Shown here: in pieces, positions 8,980 to 16,306 of the stretch | Numbering within the stretch: the stretch's first letter is position 1 | Layout of the letters: every line of letters begins with the position of its first letter | From: Herbaspirillum hiltneri N3 | GTDB taxonomy: Bacteria > Pseudomonadota > Gammaproteobacteria > Burkholderiales > Burkholderiaceae_D | DNA: 64,000 nucleotides | Direction: 5' to 3' | Assembly: GCF_001267925.1 (NCBI RefSeq) | Contig: NZ_CP011409.1 | Location: 930,001-994,000, forward strand | The notes under the pieces: generated by a model | Database searches by the model: none | Told to the model about the DNA's origin: nothing | The model's input: only the letters and a program-made list of their open reading frames with translations | Program-made: the position numbers and the translations under genes

Positions 8980-8998
8980 GAGAATAATTGTTATTTAC
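8980..8998 (-). promoter_or_regulatory. Probable Fur box upstream of fecI
   Basis: GAGAATAATTGTTATTTAC agrees at 12 of 19 positions with the classical Fur consensus of GATAAT hexamer units. It lies in the AT-rich gap between fecI and the small gene at 9003, at the expected promoter position. A ferric-uptake operon needs such a site, so context supports the call. Confidence 0.65.
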
Positions 8999-9002
8999 AA
9001 AT

Positions 9003-9269
9003 TTACGGCAATTGGTGTTGTTTATGGAGTGACCCCTCGGGCTGGACCAAGGTTGATCGAGAAAGGAAGCGCCTTCCTTTTTCCGTGAGTGACACCGTGC
9101 CGGCCATTCCTGCGGTTGCATCAACCAAGCCGTCGGCGCAGGCGTCTTCCCATATTGTCAGCCGGGGGCATGTACTTTTCCAGACATCCAGGACTTCTGC
9201 ATAAGAAGGTTTTCCTTGTGCAATCCAATCCAGCATCTGCAACGTCAGTGCATCATGTGATCGGTCCAT
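9003..9269 (-). CDS. Small conserved hypothetical protein, possible winged-helix fold
   Basis: The protein has 88 residues. A strong GAGGAG Shine-Dalgarno precedes the ATG at 9269. The sequence MLDWIAQGKPSYAEVLDVW, then LTIWEDACADGLVD, then VSLTEKGRRFL resembles a compact winged-helix domain, with a helix pair followed by a short beta hairpin. I think it belongs to a small family found in Burkholderiales, but I cannot name it. Its stop lies just upstream of the fecI promoter region, so it may share regulation or simply precede the operon on the same strand. Confidence 0.65.
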   Translation of the reverse strand: MDRSHDALTLQMLDWIAQGKPSYAEVLDVWKSTCPRLTIWEDACADGLVDATAGMAGTVSLTEKGRRFLSRSTLVQPEGSLHKQHQLP

Positions 9270-9335
9270 AGTCTCCTCGCTTCACAGAGATGGGACTTCT
9301 CAGTATCGTCTTATGCGGGCTGATCGGCAAGCCGC

Positions 9336-9413
9336 CGGAATTTTTCTCATGCACCAACCTTGCGAACCGCATGCGAAGCAAGCTCAGCATCCGCGTCGGC
9401 GGGAAAAATTCCG
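9336..9413. repeat. Long-loop inverted repeat in an intergenic gap
   Basis: CGGAATTTTTC at 9336-9346 is perfectly complementary to GAAAAATTCCG at 9403-9413. The loop between them also contains GCATGC, CTTGCGAACC and CGGCAAG-like elements that recur nearby (9329-9335, 9430-9446). It sits downstream of the protease gene on the minus strand and could be a transcript-end structure or a small intergenic repeat. Confidence 0.35.
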
Positions 9414-9459
9414 TTTCGCAATTTTCCGGCAAGCGAGGTTCGGCAAGAGCCTGAGCGGG

Positions 9460-10692
9460 TCAGATGCGCTTGATTGTCACGTCACAGTCACGAATGATAT
9501 CTGCGCCCGACAGCATATTGCCTTTTCCGGAATACACCAGAGGGCCGGACTGGACGTCGCCGTTGAAACGAAACTTCCAGATTTCCTCGGGGTGCTCAAC
9601 CTTGTAGCCGACCCCTTTGAGTTCAAGGCGGCCGTCGCTGATACGTCCTGTCAGGGCCTCCGCCACCTGGTCGTTCTTGCGGCGCAGCGTTACCGTTGAA
9701 TTCGTAACCTGCACCTCAAACTCCGACTGATACGCCACATCGCTTGCCTCGCTTCCATGGCGGGCTGCGCAGCGCATGAGACCGTTCCAGCCTGTCGCTG
9801 CAACTTGCGTGATCGGCGGTGTTGCCACTACCGGCGAGGAAATTGCCGATGGTGCGGCTACTGGCGGTGTGGCGGCTGGCGATGGGGCTGCCGGTGGGAC
9901 GACTGGCGCGGGCGCGGCTGGTGTCTCCGCCGCCTTGTTGGTGGCGGCAACAGGGGCGGTAACGGGAAGAGGAGCGGGAGCGGGGGGCGTAGTCGCGGCA
10001 GGTGCCGAAGCCGTGTTGGACGCTACCGCGATCGGGGCGGACGGCTTGGCGGCACGACCGCGCGCTTCCAATTCCCAGATCCAGTCGGCGGGTACGGCAA
10101 AGGACAAATTCTGGAGGGTGGTCCCGGCCAGCATTGCGGTGGTGATGCCGATCAGTTCGCCTTTGTCATTGAATAAGCCGCCTCCGCTCGACCCCGAGGA
10201 GATCGGGGCCGAGATCTGAAGGAAGCGCAGCTTTCCATCGGGATCAAGCCTGAGGGCCGACAGCAGTCCGTCGCTGATGGTTTCCTCCAATGCACTCGGG
10301 GCGCCCAGGGTGAAAACCTTCTGGCCCACGCGCAGGTTGCGCGACGGCGCGATGGAGACCGCCGGCGCCGTCATGCCTTCGACCCGGACCTGGCAGAGGT
10401 CCCGCTCAACGTCGGGGAATTCCAATTTGCCGGGCAAGGTCACTTTGCCTTGCCGCAACTTGAAGCTGCTGGCGCGCGCCAGGACGTGGCAATTGGTGAC
10501 CAGCCGCCCGGGGCCAATGACGACCGCCGAACCGGCGCTGATCAACTTGTCCTGCGCATTCATGGCGTTGACGACCCAGATGCTGGGAGAGGCCTGCTGG
10601 AACAGGGCTTCGGCATCCATCGCATGGGCCTGCGGAACGGCAGCCGAGAGAGCCAGGCTGGCTGCAAGAATCTTAAGGGAGTGAGGTTTCAT
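9460..10692 (-). CDS. Exported trypsin-like serine protease with Pro/Ala linker and extra C-terminal domain
   Basis: The protein has 410 residues. A signal peptide ends about residue 24 (PQAHA). The trypsin-2/DegP-like domain (about 28-205) has a plausible triad: His69 (TNCHVL), Asp98 (VERDLC) and Ser169 (SSGSSGGGLF). There is no PDZ domain. A Pro/Ala-rich linker (about 218-300) leads to a beta-rich C-terminal domain (about 303-410, starting GWNGLMRCAARHG, with VTNSTVTLRRKN) that I do not recognise. It is probably periplasmic. A GTG lies three bases upstream of the chosen ATG. It starts 10 bases after the stop of the upstream lipoprotein gene, so the two form one unit. Confidence 0.85.
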   Translation of the reverse strand: MKPHSLKILAASLALSAAVPQAHAMDAEALFQQASPSIWVVNAMNAQDKLISAGSAVVIGPGRLVTNCHVLARASSFKLRQGKVTLPGKLEFPDVERDLCQVRVEGMTAPAVSIAPSRNLRVGQKVFTLGAPSALEETISDGLLSALRLDPDGKLRFLQISAPISSGSSGGGLFNDKGELIGITTAMLAGTTLQNLSFAVPADWIWELEARGRAAKPSAPIAVASNTASAPAATTPPAPAPLPVTAPVAATNKAAETPAAPAPVVPPAAPSPAATPPVAAPSAISSPVVATPPITQVAATGWNGLMRCAARHGSEASDVAYQSEFEVQVTNSTVTLRRKNDQVAEALTGRISDGRLELKGVGYKVEHPEEIWKFRFNGDVQSGPLVYSGKGNMLSGADIIRDCDVTIKRI

Positions 10693-10702
10693 CACGGTCC
10701 GT

Positions 10703-11371
10703 TCAAGGAGGCGGCAAAAGATATTTCAGGTCATCGAGCGTGACCCGGCCTTTGATGGGAGGTGCCGAAGGCGTACCGGGGGCGATGACGACGGCAGCCT
10801 TGAGCAGTTCCTGTTCCGAAGGCGCGCGCGTTTTGCCGCCGGTCTGCACGTAAGGTCCGATCAGTTTCAGGATCACGTCCGCGCGCAACATGGTGCGGCC
10901 AGGGTAGGCGGCAGGGTTGTTCACCATCTTGATGCTGCCTTCATTGGCGTATCTGATCACCGGTGTCGACGGCGTGAAGATATAAATCGGCGCCGAGCGC
11001 GTAGCCGCAGGCGTGGCCCGCGACAGCGCATCACCCTCGTCGTCAGCCGAGGTGCTTCGATAGGCATGGTCCCCAATCGGCGAGGAATCGGCCTGCGGCG
11101 CGGGTATCGGCTCGCCCGTTTTTAGCAGCATGAAGTGCGAATAACCTTTTTGCGTGGTCAGTTCTGCGCAGCGATAGATCCAGTATTGCCAGACCTTGTC
11201 CCTGCTGGTCATCCCGTTGCCGGAATACCTGATTCGATAAACGTCGTCCTGGATCTTGGTGTCGATGTATCCCCCGGTGAAGCCTTGGGGACCGTATCCG
11301 GTGGCACATCCGGCAAGCAGGGCAAGCACCAGCGGGATGAGGGCGGTTCCTGGTCGTAGCAATCGGCGCAT
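10703..11371 (-). CDS. Lipoprotein of the CC0125/CC1285 type
   Basis: The protein has 222 residues from the ATG at 11371. A longer frame to 11458 would place the signal peptide internally. The signal sequence MRRLLRPGTALIPLVLALLAGC ends in a good lipobox. The mature N-terminal half (GYIDTKIQDDVYRIRYSGNGMTSRDKV, then AAELT-like CAELTTQKGYSHFML) fits the CC0125/CC1285 lipoprotein family, whose function is unknown. A variable Ser/Ala/Pro-rich second half ends with LDDLKYLLPPP. The downstream protease gene follows after 10 bases, which suggests they act together at the envelope. Confidence 0.75.
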   Translation of the reverse strand: MRRLLRPGTALIPLVLALLAGCATGYGPQGFTGGYIDTKIQDDVYRIRYSGNGMTSRDKVWQYWIYRCAELTTQKGYSHFMLLKTGEPIPAPQADSSPIGDHAYRSTSADDEGDALSRATPAATRSAPIYIFTPSTPVIRYANEGSIKMVNNPAAYPGRTMLRADVILKLIGPYVQTGGKTRAPSEQELLKAAVVIAPGTPSAPPIKGRVTLDDLKYLLPPP

Positions 11372-11775
11372 TATTTTAGTGTCATTGGGCAGGGGCGAAC
11401 AGGACAAGCCGGCTCGCGCGATTGTCATTCGAGTAGCAGCAGATCTTGCTGCCATCACCGTAATAGCAATGAAGCGAGCTTAGTATGCAGAAGCGCAGGA
11501 GCGGGTACGACAGGAGGCGCGCCCCGGGAGGGTGCTTGAAACGAGAACGACATTGAACGGCGCCATCTTTGTTTTTTTCATGTTTTCCCCATCTCTTTAT
11601 GATCGACGCCCTTGGCGCAATGCGATTGAAACGCAAGTGCCGGGCTTGATGCTTAGTTGTATTGAGTTGCTGTCGCTCCCCTAGGCAGGGGGTGCGCAGT
11701 CGCTTCAGGTTACCACATTGATTGTGTTCACCGCACCCCTCTCCGGCAGGAGAAGTGCCGGGGCTTCGTACAAAA
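11372..11775. other. Intergenic region, no convincing gene
   Basis: About 400 bases lie between the lipoprotein start and the terminator of the dehydrogenase gene, both on the minus strand. Open frames here have no recognisable product, signal peptide or Shine-Dalgarno and show stop-poor GC artefacts. The promoter of the lipoprotein-protease pair must lie in this interval. I see no RNA gene. Confidence 0.6.
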
Positions 11776-11807
11776 AAAAACGGCGCGCAGCAGTGCGGCC
11801 GTTTTTT
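11776..11807 (-). terminator. Rho-independent terminator after the dehydrogenase gene
   Basis: AAAAACGGC and GCCGTTTTT form a perfect stem around a 13-base loop. On the minus strand the stem is followed by a run of nine T. It lies about 40 bases past the stop of the beta-hydroxyacid dehydrogenase gene. Confidence 0.85.
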
Positions 11808-11844
11808 ACGCCAGGGCATGCCGTCGATGCGGCGGCGCGGCTGC

Positions 11845-12732
11845 TTACTTCTTCGCTGCGAGCCTGTTTTTGTGCGCCTGTACCATCGCTCCCAGCATCT
11901 GCTCGCCAAAACCTTCCTGCGCGCTCTGCTGCAAGGTGGCGGCGACGTGCGGGCCGATCATGGAGGGGTTGGTGAATGCCGCGGTCATGTTGTTGTAGTA
12001 GCTCAGATCCTTGCCGGCGTTGGCGATGCTGAATTTCATGCCGTCCGAACGGCCTTCGAGGATGCCGCCGGCGATCATCTGGAAGATGCCGCTGTTGGCG
12101 CCGCCCTTGCTGATCACGTCGAAGAACTTGCGCTGATCGACGCCGACGGCGTCGCACATCGCCAGCGCTTCGGTCGCCAGCGTGGCAGTGCCGATCGCGA
12201 TGAAGTTGTTAAGCAGCTTGAGCTTTTGCGCGCTGGTGGTGCCGCCGATATGGAAGATGTTTTCGCAGAACGCTTCGAGCACCGGCTTGACCTTGGCGAA
12301 GGTGGCGTCATCGGCGCCGACCATGGTGTTGAGGCGGCCCTGCATGGCTTCGACCGGCGTGCGCGCCAGCGGTGCGTCGACGAAGCTGACGCCCTTGGCC
12401 GCCAGTTGTTCGGCGATGCGTGCGCTCGACATCGGCTCGCTGGTGGAGCAGTCGATCAGGATCTGGCCGCTGCGGCAGTTTTCCAGGATGCCGCCGGCGC
12501 GGAAGATCAGGTCTTCCACCTGCGGCGAGCCGGTGACGCACAGGATGATGGCGTCAACGTTCGCCACCAGGTCTTGCAGGCTGGTCGCTTCGCGCGCGCC
12601 TTCGGCGACCAGTTCTTCCACCGGCTTGCGATTGCGGTTGCCCATTACGGTGACGTTGAAACCCTTGATGACGAGGTTGTGCGCCATGCCCTGGCCCATC
12701 ATGCCGACGCCTATGAATCCGATATTTTTCAT
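11845..12732 (-). CDS. Beta-hydroxyacid dehydrogenase (3-hydroxyisobutyrate dehydrogenase-like)
   Basis: The protein has 295 residues, normal for the family. The Rossmann motif GFIGVGMMG (5-13), the substrate loop DAPLARTPVEAMQG (119-132), and the catalytic Lys172 within SAQKLKLLNN are all present. The C-terminal all-alpha domain ends KNRLAAKK. It should oxidise a small beta-hydroxyacid with NAD(P). Substrates in this family include 3-hydroxyisobutyrate, tartronate semialdehyde and related acids, and the sequence alone does not decide between them. It lies 95 bases downstream of an orphan binding-protein gene, with a terminator between them. Confidence 0.9.
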   Translation of the reverse strand: MKNIGFIGVGMMGQGMAHNLVIKGFNVTVMGNRNRKPVEELVAEGAREATSLQDLVANVDAIILCVTGSPQVEDLIFRAGGILENCRSGQILIDCSTSEPMSSARIAEQLAAKGVSFVDAPLARTPVEAMQGRLNTMVGADDATFAKVKPVLEAFCENIFHIGGTTSAQKLKLLNNFIAIGTATLATEALAMCDAVGVDQRKFFDVISKGGANSGIFQMIAGGILEGRSDGMKFSIANAGKDLSYYNNMTAAFTNPSMIGPHVAATLQQSAQEGFGEQMLGAMVQAHKNRLAAKK

Positions 12733-12759
12733 GACTGGAGAAATGCTTTCGCGAAAGTG

Positions 12760-12798
12760 AAAAAAGCCGGCGCTGCTGTTTCTGCAACAGCAGCGCCG
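12760..12798 (-). terminator. Rho-independent terminator after the binding-protein gene
   Basis: CGGCGCTGCTGTT (12768-12780) pairs perfectly with AACAGCAGCGCCG (12786-12798). On the minus strand the stem is followed by GCTTTTTT. It separates the binding-protein gene from the downstream dehydrogenase gene, so co-transcription would require readthrough. Confidence 0.85.
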
Positions 12799-12827
12799 AC
12801 GCCAAACGATGTTGTCTTCAATATCTT

Positions 12828-13646
12828 TTATTTAGGCAGGTATTGCGAGAGATCGGGCAATGGTGCGCCGGCCGCCGCTTCATACGACTTCGCCAGGTTG
12901 CCGTTCTTCATGTTGGTGACTACCCAGCTGTTGATCCAGGCCAGCAGCGCGGTGTCTTCCTTGCGCACGCCGATGCCGTGCGGTACGACCTTGACCGAGA
13001 ACTTGGTCTCGATGTTGCGGCCCGGATTCTTGCGCGCCGTCGTGGTCACCAGTTCCTTGGCGGTGCCGATGGCGTCGACCTGGCCCGACAGCAGTGCGGC
13101 CGCGTTGGTCGAGTCGTCGTCGTAGCGCACCAGGATCGTGCCCTTGGGGACGATCGGCGTCAGCAGCGTGTCCTGCAGGTTGCCTCGCACCACGCCGACA
13201 CGTTTGCCGGCCAGGTCGGCCAGGCTCTTGATCTGCATCGAACGTTCTGCGCCGACCACCGATTCCGATGCGCTGTAAGGCACGCTGAAGTTGATCACCT
13301 TGGCACGCTCCGGCGTAATGCTGAATGAAGCGATGACGATATCGGCCTTGTTGGTCAGCAGGAAGGGCACGCGGTTGGGGCCGGTGACCTGGATGATTTC
13401 CATCTCGACGCCGAGGTCCTTGGCCAGCATCTTGGCGGCACTGACGTCGGAGCCGTACGGTTGAAGCTTGTCGTCGGTCATGCCGAACGGTGGCGAGCCG
13501 AGGTCGATGGCGATGACGATTTTCTTGCGCTGGCGGATGTCGCTGAGCGTGTCCGCACTGACCGACTGGGCGAGGCAGACCAGGCCGAGGACGGCTGCGG
13601 CGGCGTATTTGATGCCGGATTTGATGCTGGCTTTGAAGGTGTTCAT
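12828..13646 (-). CDS. Periplasmic amino-acid-type ABC substrate-binding protein (family 3)
   Basis: The protein has 272 residues from the ATG at 13646, chosen because AGGAG lies upstream and the signal peptide (ending QSVSADT, about residue 32) is then N-terminal. The mature part is a solute-binding family 3 domain: IAIDLGSPPFGMTDD near the start, FSITPERAKVINFSVPY in the middle, and DLAGKRVGVVRG and GQVDAIG later. These match polar amino acid or opine binding proteins. No permease or ATPase gene is adjacent, so it is an orphan in this window. It may use a permease encoded elsewhere, and the ligand is unknown. Confidence 0.88.
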   Translation of the reverse strand: MNTFKASIKSGIKYAAAAVLGLVCLAQSVSADTLSDIRQRKKIVIAIDLGSPPFGMTDDKLQPYGSDVSAAKMLAKDLGVEMEIIQVTGPNRVPFLLTNKADIVIASFSITPERAKVINFSVPYSASESVVGAERSMQIKSLADLAGKRVGVVRGNLQDTLLTPIVPKGTILVRYDDDSTNAAALLSGQVDAIGTAKELVTTTARKNPGRNIETKFSVKVVPHGIGVRKEDTALLAWINSWVVTNMKNGNLAKSYEAAAGAPLPDLSQYLPK

Positions 13647-14049
13647 GCAATCTCCTGGAGTAAGAATTGTTGTTGTGTCACTGCTTGGTAAAACAAATTC
13701 ACTTCGGCAATTCGGCAATGCGGTCATAGGAAATTGCGGGCGTAACAAGGCCTTCGCAACGGACGCAATGCGTCGCCGGCGATGGAAATCGTTTTCGCGT
13801 GAAAAATCCTGTGTTGTCTCCGCCTGAAGCGTGACGTCCCGAAGCTGCTGCCTTGGGTGCGTCCGCCGGCTTTTATGGTTCTTGATTCTGTCACCGGCTC
13901 TTCAGAATGCATTTCAGCGATGCAAGCGGCCGGTTGGAAAGCGACACTACGCCCGGCCTCCGGCACTGTCCAATGAAACTAATTCATCGCGTGATAACCG
14001 ATCGTGACGGCGCACATTTTGCGCTGCAACAGCGCGCGGCGTTGCAGTC
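13647..14049. other. Intergenic region upstream of the binding-protein gene
   Basis: About 400 bases separate the binding-protein start from the stop of the AraC gene, which is also on the minus strand. It must contain the promoter of the binding-protein gene. I see a short inverted repeat TGCAT-N7-ATGCA near 13908-13924 but no gene, terminator or RNA that I can support. Confidence 0.5.
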
Positions 14050-14874
14050 TTACTTCTCGCGCTGCAGCATGTCGACCGCAATGTTTCGGCGCGCCAGGCC
14101 GCCATACTGGCTCGGTGTCTTGCCGAGCACGCCGCGGAACATGCTGGTGAAGGCGCTGGCGCTTTTGTAACCGAGCCGTTCGGCAATGCGTTCGACGGCT
14201 TCGCCCTGCGACAGCCGCAGCAGCGCATCGGTGATGTGGACTTGTTGCACCCAATGGCGGAAGTGCAGGCCGGTCTCTTTCGGGAACAGGCGGATCAGTG
14301 TGCGCGGACTGGCGCCCACGAATTCCGCCCAGTGCGCCAGCGAGTTGGCGTTGCCGGGATCGGCGAGGATGGCTTCGCACACCGCCACCACGCGCCGGTC
14401 GGACGGCCACGGAATCACCACGGGGATGGCGGCGGCGCCGTCGATTTCCGACAGGATCAGTTGCGCCAGATGGCCTCCGCGGCCGCGGGTGTCGTAGTCG
14501 GATTCTTCCTGTAGCAGCGCCAGGATCAGCTCGCGCAGCAGCGCGCTGACTTCGAGCAAACGGCACTCGGCGCCGATCAGTTCCGATTCGTGCGGGCGGA
14601 TGTAGAGCGTGCGCAGGCGCACCGCGCTGAGCATGCGGATTTCATGCGCCAGGCTGCACGGCACCCACAGCGCGCGCTGCGGCGGGATCACCCAAAGGCC
14701 GTGAGAAGTACGCACCTGCATGACGCCTTCGGCGGCGTACAGCAACTGGCCGCGCGGATGCGAGTGCGTGGCCAGCAATTGGTCGTGATCGAAGTCGCGG
14801 CTGAAAGCGACTACCGCTTGCGGCAATTGCTGCAGCCGGGCCGCCTTGGGGCTGGAGTGGACGGTGCGGGTCAT
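14050..14874 (-). CDS. AraC-family transcriptional regulator with cupin sensor domain
   Basis: The protein has 274 residues. An N-terminal cupin-like half (about 25-110, with HSHPRGQLLYAAEGVMQV and WVIPPQRALWVP) precedes a C-terminal pair of AraC helix-turn-helix motifs (about 175-265, LAHWAEFVGASPRTLIRLF and RIAERLGYKSASAFTSMFR). It is divergent from the MFS exporter gene across 126 bases, the usual layout when such a regulator controls the exporter. The ligand is not predictable. Confidence 0.92.
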   Translation of the reverse strand: MTRTVHSSPKAARLQQLPQAVVAFSRDFDHDQLLATHSHPRGQLLYAAEGVMQVRTSHGLWVIPPQRALWVPCSLAHEIRMLSAVRLRTLYIRPHESELIGAECRLLEVSALLRELILALLQEESDYDTRGRGGHLAQLILSEIDGAAAIPVVIPWPSDRRVVAVCEAILADPGNANSLAHWAEFVGASPRTLIRLFPKETGLHFRHWVQQVHITDALLRLSQGEAVERIAERLGYKSASAFTSMFRGVLGKTPSQYGGLARRNIAVDMLQREK

Positions 14875-15000
14875 GGCGAGAAAATGGAGTTGTCACTTAA
14901 TCGACGAAAAATGTCATTCCGGTTTTTAAGTGTCACTATACCATTCACCTGTCGTCCTGCCATTCCTGCCATTTCATCCTTTTATTCGCCTCTCATCGCC

Positions 15001-16254
15001 ATGACCATCCAGACATCTCCTTCCGCCGCCTTGTCCGGCACTCCGGCTGCAAGCGCAGCGCCGGGAGCACAGCAAGGCAGTTCGCCATTGGTGCTGCGCA
15101 TCGTGCTCGCGGTCGGTTTCGCCCACCTGATCAATGACCTGATCCAGGCGCTGTTACCGTCCATCTATCCCATGCTCAAGCAAAACTACGGATTGACGTT
15201 CACCCAGGTCGGTCTGATCACGCTGACCTTCCAGGTCACGGCCTCGCTGATACAGCCGTGGATCGGCATGGTCACCGACAGACATCCCCAGCCGTTGCTG
15301 CTGCCGTGCGGGGCGCTGTTCACATTGCTGGGCATCGTGCTGTTGTCGATGGCCGGCAGCTTCGGCTGGTTCTTGCTGGCGGCAGCGCTGATCGGCATCG
15401 GTTCGTCGACCTTCCATCCGGAAGCCTCGCGTATCGCCCGCATGGCGTCCGGCGGCCGCTTCGGGTTCGCGCAGTCGACTTTCCAGGTCGGCGGCAATGC
15501 CGGCTCGGCATTCGGACCGTTGCTGGCGGCGGCGATCGTGGTGCCGTTCGGTCAACCCAATATTGCGTGGTTCTGCATCTTCGCCGTGGTGGCGATCGTG
15601 GTGCTGTCGCGCGTGAGCAGTTGGTATCGCCGCCATCTGGCCGCCGGCGCCAGGAAGACGCGCGCGACGGTGCATCATCACCTGTCTCCCGGCGCGGTCA
15701 AAAAGGCGCTGGTGGTGCTGGCCTTGCTGGTGTTTTCCAAGTACTTTTACATGGCCAGTTTCACCAGCTATTTCACTTTCTATCTGATCGACAGATTCCA
15801 TCTGGCCGTAGGCGATTCGCAGATCCTGCTGTTCCTGTTCCTTGGCGCGGTGGCGGCGGGGACCTTCTTCGGCGGACCGATCGGCGACCGCATCGGACGC
15901 AAGCGCGTGATCTGGTTCTCGATTCTCGGCGCGGCGCCGTTCGCCTTGCTGCTGCCCCACGCCAACCTGTTCTGGACCGGCGTGCTGTGCGTGTTTGTCG
16001 GTTTCATCCTGGCGTCGGCGTTTTCGGCCATCGTGGTGTATGCGCAGGAGTTGGTGCCGGGCAAGGTGGGTTTGATCTCGGGCGTGTTCTTCGGCCTGAT
16101 GTTCGGTTTCGGCGGCATCGGCGCGGCGCTGCTCGGGCATCTGGCCGACGTCACCGACATTTTCTTTGTCTATCAGGTGTGCGCGTTTCTGCCGCTGATT
16201 GGTTTGCTGGCGGCTTTCCTGCCCAAGCTGGAGCGGGTGCCGGCCACGGCATAG
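15001..16254 (+). CDS. fsr: MFS exporter of the fosmidomycin-resistance (Fsr) type
   Basis: The protein has 417 residues with about 12 membrane segments. The open frame extends upstream to 14590, but the ATG at 15001 begins MTIQTSPSAALS and precedes the first conserved segment, so the extension is artefactual. HLINDLIQALLPSIYPMLK at the first helix, IGSSTFHPEASRIARMASGGRFGFAQSTFQVGGN (split across helices 4-5) and GPIGDRIGRKRVIWFS between helices 8 and 9 are typical of Fsr-family proton-coupled drug exporters. It probably exports fosmidomycin-like or other small toxicants. The divergent AraC gene is the likely regulator. Confidence 0.88.
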   Translation: MTIQTSPSAALSGTPAASAAPGAQQGSSPLVLRIVLAVGFAHLINDLIQALLPSIYPMLKQNYGLTFTQVGLITLTFQVTASLIQPWIGMVTDRHPQPLLLPCGALFTLLGIVLLSMAGSFGWFLLAAALIGIGSSTFHPEASRIARMASGGRFGFAQSTFQVGGNAGSAFGPLLAAAIVVPFGQPNIAWFCIFAVVAIVVLSRVSSWYRRHLAAGARKTRATVHHHLSPGAVKKALVVLALLVFSKYFYMASFTSYFTFYLIDRFHLAVGDSQILLFLFLGAVAAGTFFGGPIGDRIGRKRVIWFSILGAAPFALLLPHANLFWTGVLCVFVGFILASAFSAIVVYAQELVPGKVGLISGVFFGLMFGFGGIGAALLGHLADVTDIFFVYQVCAFLPLIGLLAAFLPKLERVPATA

Positions 16255-16266
16255 TTTTTCTCCCGA

Positions 16267-16298
16267 GGTGTCCGGCTTCCCGATGGAAGCCGGACACC
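16267..16298. terminator. Bidirectional terminator-like hairpin between fsr and the biotin carboxylase gene
   Basis: A 14-bp perfect stem (16267-16280 with 16285-16298) and a 4-base loop lie between two convergent genes. Downstream T content is modest on the plus strand (CCTGTTTTA) and on the minus strand (GGAGAAAAAC, no T run), so strength is uncertain. It leaves no room for further liuD coding sequence. Confidence 0.65.
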
Positions 16299-16306
16299 GT
16301 CCTGTT

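Noticed and set aside
11382..11909. 175-codon open frame upstream of the CC0125-type lipoprotein
   Set aside because: It overlaps a clear terminator and the end of the dehydrogenase gene and looks like random sequence.
14590..15000. N-terminal extension of the MFS exporter
   Set aside because: It is antisense to the AraC gene and has no membrane segments or family similarity; the ATG at 15001 is the sensible start.
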